Of a stretch of 11,848 nucleotides of DNA, positions 1-6,378 are shown in pieces. The stretch lies in contig JADCGN010000038.1 in the NCBI GenBank assembly GCA_020249005.1, forward strand, positions 1-11,848, written 5' to 3'. The translations under genes were made by a program, and so were the position numbers. Position 1 is the first letter of the stretch; every line of letters starts with the position of its first letter. The notes under the pieces were generated by a model, which had not been told where the DNA came from, made no database searches, and was given only the letters and a program-made list of their open reading frames with translations. This DNA is from Alphaproteobacteria bacterium. Its GTDB lineage: Bacteria; Pseudomonadota; Alphaproteobacteria; UBA2136; UBA6156.

Positions 1-363
1 CTGCGGGCCGGCGGGGGGCAGCTAAACGAAGCCTACGCCAGCTTCAGCAAGGGCGAGTTGTGGCTGATCGGCGCGCACATCGCCCCTTACCGCCATGCCA
101 CGCTGCAGGGGGCGGCCAGCTACGATGAACGCCGCAGCCGCAAAGTGTTGCTGCATGCCAGCGAACTGAAGAAGTTGAAGCAGGCCCGGGAACAGCAAGG
201 CCTGACACTGGTGCCATTGCGGCTGTATTGGAAGCATGGCGTGGTGAAGCTGGCGCTGGCCTTGGCCAAGGGCAAGAATACCGTGGATAAGCGCGAAACG
301 ATCAAGCGCCGCGAAGCCGAACGCGCCACCCGGCGGATTTTTAAGGGCCGTCGCGGTGGCTGA
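1..363 (+). CDS. smpB: SsrA-binding protein SmpB (5' end outside window)
   Basis: This is the C-terminal 120 codons of SmpB, the small basic protein that binds tmRNA and brings it to stalled ribosomes for trans-translation. The reading frame is open from base 1, so the N-terminus (about 40 residues, judging by the usual 150-160-residue length) lies upstream of the window. Recognisable blocks are LNEAYASFSKGELWLIGAHI (family form: a SYA-type block then GELWLIGAHI-PY), then YDERRSRKVLLHASEL, then the loop LVPLRLYWKHGVVKLALALA, then the basic tail with DKRETIKRREAERATRR, which reaches the decoding centre. An internal TTG at base 58 could be mistaken for a start, but conserved SmpB sequence precedes it. 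The last eight bases overlap the GTG start of the next gene, which suggests translational coupling. Identification is secure. Confidence 0.96.
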   Translation: MRAGGGQLNEAYASFSKGELWLIGAHIAPYRHATLQGAASYDERRSRKVLLHASELKKLKQAREQQGLTLVPLRLYWKHGVVKLALALAKGKNTVDKRETIKRREAERATRRIFKGRRGG

Positions 364-823
364 GGCCCCGCCCAGCGCCCGGGTGGTGCGCAGCCGGGCG
401 GCCTTGGCCGAGGCGGTGGCGCAGTGGCCGCAGAGCAATTTCAACACCACTTGGGCGTTGGTGGCGGTGGCCGAAGTGCCGAGCGCGCCCGAGTTGGCCA
501 CACTCCGCCAGGCGGCCAAAACCTGCGACCGCGTGGCCGCCGTGGTGGTGCCTCCCCAGCCTGGGCAGGCTGCCAAAACCTTGCCAACCTTGCCCACTGT
601 GCTGCGCGCCGCGGGGTGCGATTTGGTCTGGGTACCGGCGGCGGCCAAAGGGTTGTTGTCGCTGCAGGCGCAAGATGGCTTGGAACTGTTGCCCCTGCTG
701 CAGGCGGTGTTGGCGGTGTTGCCCAGCGTGGTGCTCGCGCCGCGGGCCGATGCCACCCGTGCCCGCGCCTGGCGGTTGTTGCAGAGCGAGTGCGGCGGGG
801 TTGTCGACTTGCGCTTGGTTTAA
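356..823 (+). CDS. Small PanC-like (pantothenate synthetase fold) protein lacking catalytic motifs
   Basis: A 155-residue protein starts at a GTG that overlaps the end of smpB by eight bases. Its order of elements follows pantoate-beta-alanine ligase (PanC). Residues 10-24 match the opening strand/helix (VVRSRAALAEAVAQW). Residues 33-38 (WALVAV) match the VALVPTMG strand, and 47-65 the helix plus VVVVSIFVNP strand. Residues 77-95 (LPTLPTVLRAAGCDLVWVP) match the YPRT-D---L---VDLVFAP block. Residues 123-155 (LPSVVLAPRADATRARAWRL...) resemble the QPD-A-FGEKDFQQL--I block. True PanC is about 280 residues. Here the HxGH nucleotide-binding motif, the loop before the second half, the KD pair and the C-terminal SSRN half are all missing. 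I infer a pseudoenzyme or repurposed Rossmann domain, not a functional pantothenate synthetase. The resemblance comes from aligning by eye to remembered PanC sequence. Composition matches the neighbours, so it is probably resident. Confidence 0.72.
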   Translation: MAEAPPSARVVRSRAALAEAVAQWPQSNFNTTWALVAVAEVPSAPELATLRQAAKTCDRVAAVVVPPQPGQAAKTLPTLPTVLRAAGCDLVWVPAAAKGLLSLQAQDGLELLPLLQAVLAVLPSVVLAPRADATRARAWRLLQSECGGVVDLRLV

Positions 824-840
824 GATTGAGCAGCCAGGGG

Positions 841-869
841 TTGCTAGTTGGCGCGGCTTGAACTATGCA
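841..869 (+). promoter_or_regulatory. Possible sigma70-type promoter for the 136-residue membrane protein
   Basis: TTGCTA (841-846) and TATGCA (864-869) are separated by 17 bases, about 38 bases upstream of the ATG at 907. The hexamers match the consensus only partly (4/6 and 3/6), so this is a weak, position-based call. Confidence 0.3.
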
Positions 870-906
870 AAGTTGTTGATCGCTTTTCATGCCTAAGGAG
901 GCCTGA

Positions 907-1317
907 ATGTTCCGTTTGCTTAGAAACCTAAAGCCGCAGTGGGTGAAGTGGGGATTGTTGGTATTCTTTATCTTCATCGCCTGGTTTCGGGCAGCACCCC
1001 ACTCTTACTCTTTGGTAATCTACATTACCGATTTGGCTGGGATGCTGTTGGGGGCGCACGTGGGGGCCGAAGTCTCGCGCCTGCTTTATCCGCATTGTCA
1101 CAAAATTCCGTTAGGCTTCCCCACCGTGTGGATGGCGGGCGGGCTAATGGCCGTGGCGGTGCTGAAAATAGCCAGCCTTGCCGGTTGGCAGGTGTGGTTC
1201 AATACTGGTTCGGTATGGAATAATTTGGCTTTTCTGCTGGGCTGTCTTGGTCTGATGCTGGTCAAGGCTGACCAGCAGGTTGCCGACCTGATAAAACTGC
1301 ATCAGCGTTACGCGTAA
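907..1317 (+). CDS. Hypothetical four-helix integral membrane protein
   Basis: A 136-residue protein whose ATG is fixed by an excellent ribosome-binding site, AAGGAGG at 895-901, five bases upstream. Hydrophobic segments at about residues 13-28, 36-54, 74-92 and 104-119 suggest four membrane helices. The N-terminus is basic and the C-terminus is a short amphipathic tail (DQQVADLIKLHQRYA). The loop after helix 2 carries YPHCHKIP (residues 61-68), a His/Cys cluster that could bind metal or haem, but nothing proves it. The gene has its own likely promoter and a strong terminator, so it is probably monocistronic and separate from petABC downstream. Its base composition is visibly lower in GC than its neighbours (about 47% over 961-1020 by hand count, against over 60% in petB), hinting at a different origin. 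I do not recognise the family. A holin-like small membrane protein is conceivable but unsupported. Confidence 0.8.
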   Translation: MFRLLRNLKPQWVKWGLLVFFIFIAWFRAAPHSYSLVIYITDLAGMLLGAHVGAEVSRLLYPHCHKIPLGFPTVWMAGGLMAVAVLKIASLAGWQVWFNTGSVWNNLAFLLGCLGLMLVKADQQVADLIKLHQRYA

Positions 1318-1320
1318 AGT

Positions 1321-1358
1321 GCGCCGCCCGGCCCCGCACAGGGGCTGGGCGGCGTTTT
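1321..1358 (+). terminator. Rho-independent terminator after the membrane-protein gene
   Basis: A 14-bp stem pairs 1322-1335 (CGCCGCCCGGCCCC) with 1341-1354 (GGGGCTGGGCGGCG). It has one G-T wobble, a five-base loop (GCACA), and TTTT at 1355-1358. It begins just after the stop codon of the preceding gene and insulates the petABC operon from it. Confidence 0.85.
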
Positions 1359-1384
1359 CCTGTTGCCGCGGGTGGCAGGCCCCC

Positions 1385-1412
1385 TTGCAAGTTTTGCTGG
1401 GCGTGGCATAAG
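1385..1412 (+). promoter_or_regulatory. Candidate petABC promoter
   Basis: TTGCAA (1385-1390) and CATAAG (1407-1412) are 16 bases apart, in the gap between the upstream terminator and the petA start. The hexamers are partial matches (each about 4/6). The operon needs a promoter here because a strong terminator precedes it. Confidence 0.35.
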
Positions 1413-1436
1413 GTGCGGCGCAAGAAGGTAATTCCG

Positions 1437-2000
1437 ATGGCCAAACCCCCTGTCAATTCTCAACCCGCCACCGCGGTGGAGGATGATGCCCCGCTGGGCG
1501 ACGTCAACGCCGAACGTCGCGCGCTGCTGATCAACACCACCACCGCCTTTGGGGTGGCCGGGGCCGCCTGCGTGGCGGTGCCGTTTTTGCGCACGCTAAG
1601 CCCTAGCCGCGCCACCGAGGCGCTGGCCACGGTGGATATCAACCTGGCCGAAATTCCGGCGGGCAGCGTGAAAACTTACCTGTGGCAAGGCAAACCGGTG
1701 TTTGTCTGGCATCGGACGCCCGAACAAATCGCCAAGGCCAAGCAGCAAGATACCACCAGCACGATGGACGCCGAGCCCGACGCCGAACGGGTGAAGAAGC
1801 CTGAATGGTTGGTGGTGCTGGGTGTGTGTAGCCACTTGGGATGCGTGCCAATGCAAGGCGGCGAGAGCGACGGTTGGCGTTGCCCGTGCCACGGCAGCCA
1901 GTTCGATTTAAGTGGCCGCGTAACCCACGGCCCGGCGGGTAAGAACCTGGAAGTGCCGCCCTACGCGTTCTTGAACGACACCACCATCCGGATTGGTTAG
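1437..2000 (+). CDS. petA: Ubiquinol-cytochrome c reductase Rieske iron-sulfur subunit
   Basis: The Rieske [2Fe-2S] protein of the cytochrome bc1 complex, which takes an electron from ubiquinol at the Qo site and passes it to cytochrome c1 on the periplasmic side. I chose the ATG at 1437 (187 residues) because AGAAGG at 1423-1428 is well placed before it; an upstream GTG at 1413 overlaps that site. RR at residues 27-28 followed by a hydrophobic segment (about 31-51) forms a twin-arginine-type signal anchor, normal for bacterial Rieske proteins that are exported folded. Cluster ligands lie in box I, CSHLGC (131-136), and box II, CPCHGS (149-154): Cys131, His133, Cys149 and His152, with Cys136 and Cys151 forming the usual disulfide. 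The segment HRTPEQIAKA...KPEWLVVLG before box I is typical of alphaproteobacterial forms. First gene of petABC. Confidence 0.97.
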   Translation: MAKPPVNSQPATAVEDDAPLGDVNAERRALLINTTTAFGVAGAACVAVPFLRTLSPSRATEALATVDINLAEIPAGSVKTYLWQGKPVFVWHRTPEQIAKAKQQDTTSTMDAEPDAERVKKPEWLVVLGVCSHLGCVPMQGGESDGWRCPCHGSQFDLSGRVTHGPAGKNLEVPPYAFLNDTTIRIG

Positions 2001-2015
2001 GAAAGCTTCTCTACT

Positions 2016-3224
2016 ATGGCTGCTTCGCTCAAACCCGCCAAGGTTGAAAACGACATCCGCAACTTCGGTCGGTGGTTTGAAGACCGCCTGCCGCTGTTTT
2101 CCTTCCTGCGCGACAACATGGGCACCTACCCCACGCCGCGTAACTTAAATTATATGTGGAATTTCGGCAGCCTGGCGGGGATTGCGCTGGTGCTGCAGAT
2201 TCTGACCGGCCTGTTTTTGGCGATGCATTACAAGCCCGACATTCACCTGGCGTTCGACAGCATCCAGGTGATGATGCGCGACCTGCACTGGGGTTGGCTG
2301 GTGCGCAACCTGCACATGGTGGGGGCCAGCTTCTTCTTCATCGTGGTGTATATCCACATCGGGCGCGGGTTGTATTACGGTAGCTACAAATCGCCGCGGG
2401 AAGTGCTGTGGGGCTTGGGGCTGATCATCTTCTTGCTGATGATGGCCACCGCCTTTATGGGCTACGTGCTGCCGTGGGGCCAGATGAGCTACTGGGGCGC
2501 CACGGTCATCACCAACCTGCTTTCGGTGATTCCGTTCGTCGGGCCCGACATTGTGGTGTGGCTGTGGGGCGGGTACAGCGTCGGCGACCCAACGCTCAGC
2601 CGTTTCTACGCCATCCACTTCGTGCTGCCGTTCGTGATTGTGGGCGTGGTGGTGTTGCACCTGTGGGCCTTGCACCACCACAAAAGCAACAACCCGCAGG
2701 GGATTGACCTGACCAAGGCCGATGATTACATCCCGTTCCACCCGTATTACACCATCAAGGATGTGTTCGGCCTGGGCGTGTACCTCATCCCGTTCACCTT
2801 CATGGTGTTCTATGCCCCCGATTACCTGGGTCACCCGGATAACTACATTCCGGCCAACCCGTTGGTGACCCCGGCGCACATCGTCCCGGAATGGTACTTC
2901 CTGCCGTTCTACGCCATCCTGCGCGCGATCCCGATCAAGGAACTGGGGGTGGCCGCGATGTTCGGCAGTATCCTCATCATGTTCCTGCTGCCGTGGCTGG
3001 ATAAGAGCCCGGTGCGCAGTGCGCGCTTCCGCCCGCTGTACCGCCCGCTGCTGCTGGTGTTCTTTGCCAACTTCCTCTTCTTGGGGTGGCTGGGCGCCAA
3101 GCCGGCCGAAGCGCCCTACACCACCATGGCGGCCTTGGCCACCGCGGTGTACTTCGCCTTCTTTGCCCTGCTGCCGCTGCTGGCGAAGGTGGAAAAACCC
3201 AAACCAATTCCGGCGACGATTTAA
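2016..3224 (+). CDS. petB: Cytochrome b of the bc1 complex
   Basis: The 402-residue, eight-helix core subunit that carries haems bL and bH and forms the Qo and Qi quinone sites. Paired haem ligands are His100/His114 and His201/His215. Both pairs are 14 residues apart, the bc1 pattern rather than the b6 pattern. PEWY, the Qo-site signature, is at 291-294, and GYVLPWGQMSYWGATVI is at 149-165. HHKSNNPQG (221-229) follows the second ligand pair. The full length and uninterrupted C-terminal helices show an undivided cytochrome b. The start ATG at 2016 lies 15 bases after the petA stop, and AGGAAAG overlapping that stop serves as a modest ribosome-binding site. It is co-transcribed with petA and petC. 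A long open frame on the opposite strand here is a composition artefact. Confidence 0.98.
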   Translation: MAASLKPAKVENDIRNFGRWFEDRLPLFSFLRDNMGTYPTPRNLNYMWNFGSLAGIALVLQILTGLFLAMHYKPDIHLAFDSIQVMMRDLHWGWLVRNLHMVGASFFFIVVYIHIGRGLYYGSYKSPREVLWGLGLIIFLLMMATAFMGYVLPWGQMSYWGATVITNLLSVIPFVGPDIVVWLWGGYSVGDPTLSRFYAIHFVLPFVIVGVVVLHLWALHHHKSNNPQGIDLTKADDYIPFHPYYTIKDVFGLGVYLIPFTFMVFYAPDYLGHPDNYIPANPLVTPAHIVPEWYFLPFYAILRAIPIKELGVAAMFGSILIMFLLPWLDKSPVRSARFRPLYRPLLLVFFANFLFLGWLGAKPAEAPYTTMAALATAVYFAFFALLPLLAKVEKPKPIPATI

Positions 3225-3239
3225 GAGAGGGTGCCGACC

Positions 3240-3962
3240 ATGAAATTGCTGCTGAGCGCCCTGCTGCTGTTGGCCCCCGTGGCGATGGCGGGGGAGGGGG
3301 TGGAACTGCCCCACCGCAAGGATTGGAGCTTTGAAGGCCTGCGGGCCGGCTGGAACAAGGATGAGCTGTACCGCGGCTACACCGTTGCCACCCAAGTGTG
3401 CATGGCGTGCCACAGCTTCAAGTATGTCAGCCACCGCGACTTGATGCGGGTGGGCTTTACCGAAGCCGAGGTGCAGACGCTGGCTAAGGCGCTGAATATG
3501 GATATCAACGCCAAGTTGATTTCCGGCATGGATGAAGCCACCGCTAAGGAAACCTTTGGGAAGGTGCCGCCCGATCTCTCCTTGATGAACCGCGCCCGCG
3601 CCGGCGGCGCCGACTATGCCTATTGGCTGTTGCACGGCTACAGCGAAGACTCGGCCGAAATCGCCAAGTATTTGCCCAATGGCGTGCCGCCGGGCGCCCA
3701 CTTCAACAAGTATTTCCCCGGCCATGCGATTGCCATGCCCAACCCGCTGACCGGTGAGGGCCTGGTGACGTATCATGATGGCACTGCGGCCAGCATCGAC
3801 CAAATGGCCCACGACGTCACCACCTTTATGCAGTGGACAGCCGAACCCGAGCGCTTCGACCGCCAACGCACCGGGGTGTTTGTGCTGATTTACCTGCTGC
3901 TGTTCACGCTGCTGGCGTACGTCACCAAGCGGGTGATTTGGAAAGACGTGAAGGGGCACTAG
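3240..3962 (+). CDS. petC: Cytochrome c1 of the bc1 complex
   Basis: The membrane-anchored c-type haem subunit that receives electrons from the Rieske protein and passes them to soluble or membrane cytochrome c. The ATG at 3240 is preferred over the in-frame GTG at 3231: AGAGAGG (3224-3230) is correctly spaced for it, and the resulting product begins with a clean signal peptide, MKLLLSALLLLAPVAMA, with likely cleavage after residue 17. Haem attachment is CMACH at residues 54-58. The distal ligand is Met166 in HAIAMPNPL. A transmembrane helix at about 212-229 is followed by the basic tail KRVIWKDVKGH, as in other bacterial c1 proteins. The length of 240 residues is normal for a c1 not fused to cytochrome b. 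It is the last gene of the operon and a terminator follows 27 bases after the stop. Confidence 0.97.
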   Translation: MKLLLSALLLLAPVAMAGEGVELPHRKDWSFEGLRAGWNKDELYRGYTVATQVCMACHSFKYVSHRDLMRVGFTEAEVQTLAKALNMDINAKLISGMDEATAKETFGKVPPDLSLMNRARAGGADYAYWLLHGYSEDSAEIAKYLPNGVPPGAHFNKYFPGHAIAMPNPLTGEGLVTYHDGTAASIDQMAHDVTTFMQWTAEPERFDRQRTGVFVLIYLLLFTLLAYVTKRVIWKDVKGH

Positions 3963-3989
3963 TCACACGGGCGGCGAGAGGAAAGATGA

Positions 3990-4017
3990 GGGCACCCTGC
4001 GGGGTGCCCACTTTTTT
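3990..4017 (+). terminator. Rho-independent terminator of petABC
   Basis: A perfect 8-bp stem pairs GGGCACCC (3990-3997) with GGGTGCCC (4002-4009), has a TGCG loop, and is followed by six T residues (4012-4017). Its 3' arm and T-tract also lie in the -35 region of the next gene. Confidence 0.88.
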
Positions 4018-4033
4018 AAAGGCATGTTATCAT
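4005..4033 (+). promoter_or_regulatory. Promoter for a probable leaderless transcript
   Basis: A good -10 box, TATCAT (4028-4033, 5/6), ends six bases before the ATG at 4040, so transcription would be expected to start on or next to the A of the start codon. The -35 position 17 bases upstream (TGCCCA, 4005-4010) is weak and lies in the petC terminator. No Shine-Dalgarno sequence precedes the ATG, which fits a leaderless mRNA. Confidence 0.45.
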
Positions 4034-4039
4034 CACCCC

Positions 4040-4771
4040 ATGAAGCTCATCTCCCTTAACATTGAATTTAATCGACACCTCGACCGGGTGAAGGATTTTT
4101 TGCAGGCCGAGCAGGCCGACGTGGTGTGCTTGCAGGAATTGCTGCAGGAGCATGTGCTATTCTTCCAAGAGGTCACGGAGGCGGGCTTTGTGCATTACGC
4201 GCCCATGACCCGCCTGCAGCGTTACGGCGTTGATGATGTGCTTGGCGTGGGAATTTTTAGCCGCATCCCAGTCAGCCGTTGGCAGGTGCACCAGATTAGT
4301 GGTCAGGGCAGCGGGACTGAGCCGTTCCAGGCCGAGACGGCGGCGAGCAAACATGGCAGCACCCGCTTTGTGGCCTTGGAAGCGGTGCTCACCACGCCCG
4401 CCGGTGATTTGCCGCTGCTCACCACGCACTTCCCGGTCACAGTGGAAGGCGGCATGGATGAATTTCAGACCGGCGTATGCGACAACTTCCTGAACCTGGT
4501 GGCAGGATATCAAACCGTGGCCGCCTGCGGCGATTTCAATGCGCCGCGCGGCCGCCCGATCTTCTCTCGCCTGGCAGCGGCGCTGACGGATACGATTCCA
4601 GCCCATTACGAGACCAGCCTGTATGGCCCCTTTCATAAGGCTGGGTATCAGTTGCCCTATATGGTCGACGGGTTATTCGTGAAGGGCCGCGCCGACGCCA
4701 GTAACGTGGCGCTCAAGGCCGGGATGTCTGACCATCACGCGATTGTGGCCGTGTTGACTCTCTCGCGCTGA
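4040..4771 (+). CDS. Endonuclease/exonuclease/phosphatase family protein
   Basis: A 243-residue metal-dependent phosphoesterase of the DNase I/exonuclease III superfamily. Conserved positions are visible in order: Asn7 in LISLNIEF, Glu33 in VVCLQEL (metal ligand), His130 in LLTTHFP, Asp165 and Asn167 in GDFNAP, Asp210 in YMVDGLFV, and Asp231/His232 in SDHHAIV (catalytic His). These residues support an active enzyme. The substrate cannot be told from sequence: family members cleave DNA, RNA, phospholipids or small phosphodiesters. There is no signal peptide, so it is probably cytoplasmic. The open frame runs far upstream through petC, but the petC terminator and the homology boundary fix the ATG at 4040. 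Its 3' end is only nine bases from the convergent gene downstream, with no terminator visible between them. Confidence 0.9.
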   Translation: MKLISLNIEFNRHLDRVKDFLQAEQADVVCLQELLQEHVLFFQEVTEAGFVHYAPMTRLQRYGVDDVLGVGIFSRIPVSRWQVHQISGQGSGTEPFQAETAASKHGSTRFVALEAVLTTPAGDLPLLTTHFPVTVEGGMDEFQTGVCDNFLNLVAGYQTVAACGDFNAPRGRPIFSRLAAALTDTIPAHYETSLYGPFHKAGYQLPYMVDGLFVKGRADASNVALKAGMSDHHAIVAVLTLSR

Positions 4772-4780
4772 GTGGGCGCG

Positions 4781-6286
4781 CTAGCGGTAGAAGTTCATGT
4801 ACGGGCGGCCAACCGCCGGGGCGGTGGTGGCATCCTTAATCCACTCGTTCCGGCCGAAGGGTTTGAAGGTCAGCGCACAGGCATTGGGCTCCTTCACAAT
4901 TTGGTAGAACGGCCCGCCATTGATGCTGTGCAGGATTTCCAGGCCCACCGGCTTGGCGACCGTGGGGCGTTTGCAATAGCGTTGCCGGGCGATTTGCAGC
5001 CATTCCCACGGGTCGCAACGGTTGCGGGGCGTGGAATCCCGTATGGTTTGCAAGGGCAGCCCCAGGCCATCGGTGAACGTGGCCTGGCATTGATGGTTGG
5101 CTTCAAACATGTACAAGCCGTAGAAGTTGCCTTCGGCGGTCAGCTTTTCATCGCCCGGAATGGCGGGGCCGATGAATTGCAGAAAGAACAACAGCCCGAC
5201 GAAGCTCCAACCGGGCAGCGACGCGCGTCCCAACGGGATTGCCTTGAAGGGTTTAAAGAATGGACCAAAGAGTACCAGTAATACGGGCAGCACCGTTACT
5301 GGGTAGCGGTAGCCCACCAAAATGCTGGAGTAGAGGTGGAAGGCGACAAAGAACCAAAACATGGCCTGCTGCAGCCGCGGGCGGTGACTGAACAGAAACC
5401 ACCCCATCACCATTTCCATGAAGATGAGCAGATTGGTGGGGATGGGTTCGCTGCCAAGCGGAAACAGCGGCAAGCCCAAGCTCATGGGGGTGAAGTAATT
5501 GCCCAGCGTCCAGCTGGGGTGCAGTTTGGCCACCGTGGAAAGGTAATAGAAGAGCGGCAAGGAAAGGCTGCCGAAAAAGCGTTTGTGCGGCAGGAACAGA
5601 TAAATGATGGCAAAGGCGTTGTGGTAGTAATCGAAGTTGCCTTTAAAGTTGTAGTTCTGCAGCATCAGGTAACCCTTGGCGAGCAGCAGCAGCCCAAAGC
5701 ACAGGTGCGCCAAGCGGATGCGGTTGGTCACCAAGCCCCATGCCGCCAGCACAATCAGCCCCAACAGCAAGGCGTAGAAGATGTTTTGTGAGTAGCCAAA
5801 GGGGGGCAGTTGCAGCCAGAGCCAATCGGCACAGTTGGGCAAAAACGGCCAGCACAGCACGCTGCCGCGGGTCAGTGCCAAAGTGGTGGTGCCGGTGCTG
5901 CCGGCCCAGTTTTCAAAGGTGATGATGTAGCCGAGCAAGATGGCCCCACCAAACCACCGCACCACCAGGTCATCGCGGATTTCGTGCAGGCTGAACCAAC
6001 GGTCGCACCGGCCGCGCCACCCTGTTGCCACCGGCGCCGGGATTTTGGGGGCCGCACGGCGGGCCTCCCGGGGGGCAGGGGCAAAGGCTGGTTTGGCCAG
6101 ATAATGCCAAATCAGATAGGCGGTGGTGACAATGAACACGCCCCACCAAAAAGTTTGCAGCATGGGCAGCCAGGGCAGCATGGCCAGTTGCAGCGGGTTT
6201 AATGCGGTGGGCGCATTGAGGTTCACTCCGTTCATTGGCAGCAGTGGCAAGGCGGCGAATTGGTCGGGCGTGAGGATCGGCGTCAT
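4781..6286 (-). CDS. HTTM-like multi-pass membrane protein
   Basis: A 501-residue integral membrane protein with about ten hydrophobic segments (roughly 43-62, 108-124, 168-186, 193-210, 221-233, 242-252, 285-300, 308-325, 330-345 and 358-375), then a C-terminal soluble domain of about 125 residues. The segment FDYYHNAFAIIYLFLP (218-233) followed by LFYYLSTVAKLHPSWTLGNY (245-264) resembles the HTTM domain, related to vitamin K-dependent gamma-carboxylase, where a Lys in a K-x-x-x-W stretch is typical. The tail block GNFYGLYMFEANHQCQATFTD also fits the end of HTTM proteins. The tail has four cysteines (400, 424, 438 and 470) that could form disulfides if it faces the periplasm. HTTM proteins are bacterial membrane proteins of largely unknown activity, so carboxylase function is not claimed. 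No ribosome-binding site precedes the ATG. The gene lies 78 bp downstream of the RNA methyltransferase gene and may be read from its own promoter. Confidence 0.72.
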   Translation of the reverse strand: MTPILTPDQFAALPLLPMNGVNLNAPTALNPLQLAMLPWLPMLQTFWWGVFIVTTAYLIWHYLAKPAFAPAPREARRAAPKIPAPVATGWRGRCDRWFSLHEIRDDLVVRWFGGAILLGYIITFENWAGSTGTTTLALTRGSVLCWPFLPNCADWLWLQLPPFGYSQNIFYALLLGLIVLAAWGLVTNRIRLAHLCFGLLLLAKGYLMLQNYNFKGNFDYYHNAFAIIYLFLPHKRFFGSLSLPLFYYLSTVAKLHPSWTLGNYFTPMSLGLPLFPLGSEPIPTNLLIFMEMVMGWFLFSHRPRLQQAMFWFFVAFHLYSSILVGYRYPVTVLPVLLVLFGPFFKPFKAIPLGRASLPGWSFVGLLFFLQFIGPAIPGDEKLTAEGNFYGLYMFEANHQCQATFTDGLGLPLQTIRDSTPRNRCDPWEWLQIARQRYCKRPTVAKPVGLEILHSINGGPFYQIVKEPNACALTFKPFGRNEWIKDATTAPAVGRPYMNFYR

Positions 6287-6292
6287 GCCGCG
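6287..6292 (-). promoter_or_regulatory. Six-base gap after a -10-like box (TACCAT, 6293-6298) before the HTTM-like gene
   Basis: On the minus strand the -10-like hexamer TACCAT (6293-6298, 4/6) stands exactly six bases before the ATG at 6286, and there is no Shine-Dalgarno sequence. This is the same geometry as before the genes at 4040 and 8013, so a leaderless start is possible. No convincing -35 is seen. Confidence 0.25.
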
Positions 6293-6343
6293 ATGGTAGT
6301 CGGAAAGCGCACCGAACGGCAGCCGATTGCCACCGCTTTCAGC

Positions 6344-6378
6344 ATAACCTTAAAATAACTATGGTTATTGGATAACCA
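6344..6378. repeat. Clustered GGTTAT/ATAACC inverted repeats
   Basis: TGGTTAT (6362-6368) and ATAACCA (6372-6378) form a perfect 7-bp inverted repeat with a three-base centre, covering the stop codon of the RNA methyltransferase gene. A further ATAACC at 6344-6349 is in inverted orientation to the GGTTAT at 6363-6368. The stretch is AT-rich against a GC-rich background, so it may be an operator or a weak hairpin upstream of the HTTM-like gene. It has no terminator T-tract of useful length. Confidence 0.4.

Noticed and set aside
22..756. A 244-codon minus-strand open frame over smpB and the PanC-like gene
   Set aside because: It is antisense to conserved smpB sequence, is low-complexity Ala/Gln-rich, and lacks a ribosome-binding site.
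356..823. Calling this gene an active pantothenate synthetase (panC)
   Set aside because: The ATP-binding HxGH, the KD pair and the SSRN segment are absent and the protein is about half the normal length.
907..1317. Phage holin identity for the four-helix protein
   Set aside because: Only size and hydrophobicity suggest it; no endolysin, spanin or other phage gene is nearby.
1713..1809. Apparent insertion before box I of the Rieske protein
   Set aside because: The HRTPEQI...VKKPEWLVVLG segment is normal in alphaproteobacterial Rieske proteins.
2145..3959. A 604-codon open frame on the minus strand across petB and petC
   Set aside because: It lies antisense to two clearly conserved genes and its product is a His/Gln/Arg-rich composition artefact of GC-rich codons on the other strand, with no domain or initiation signal.
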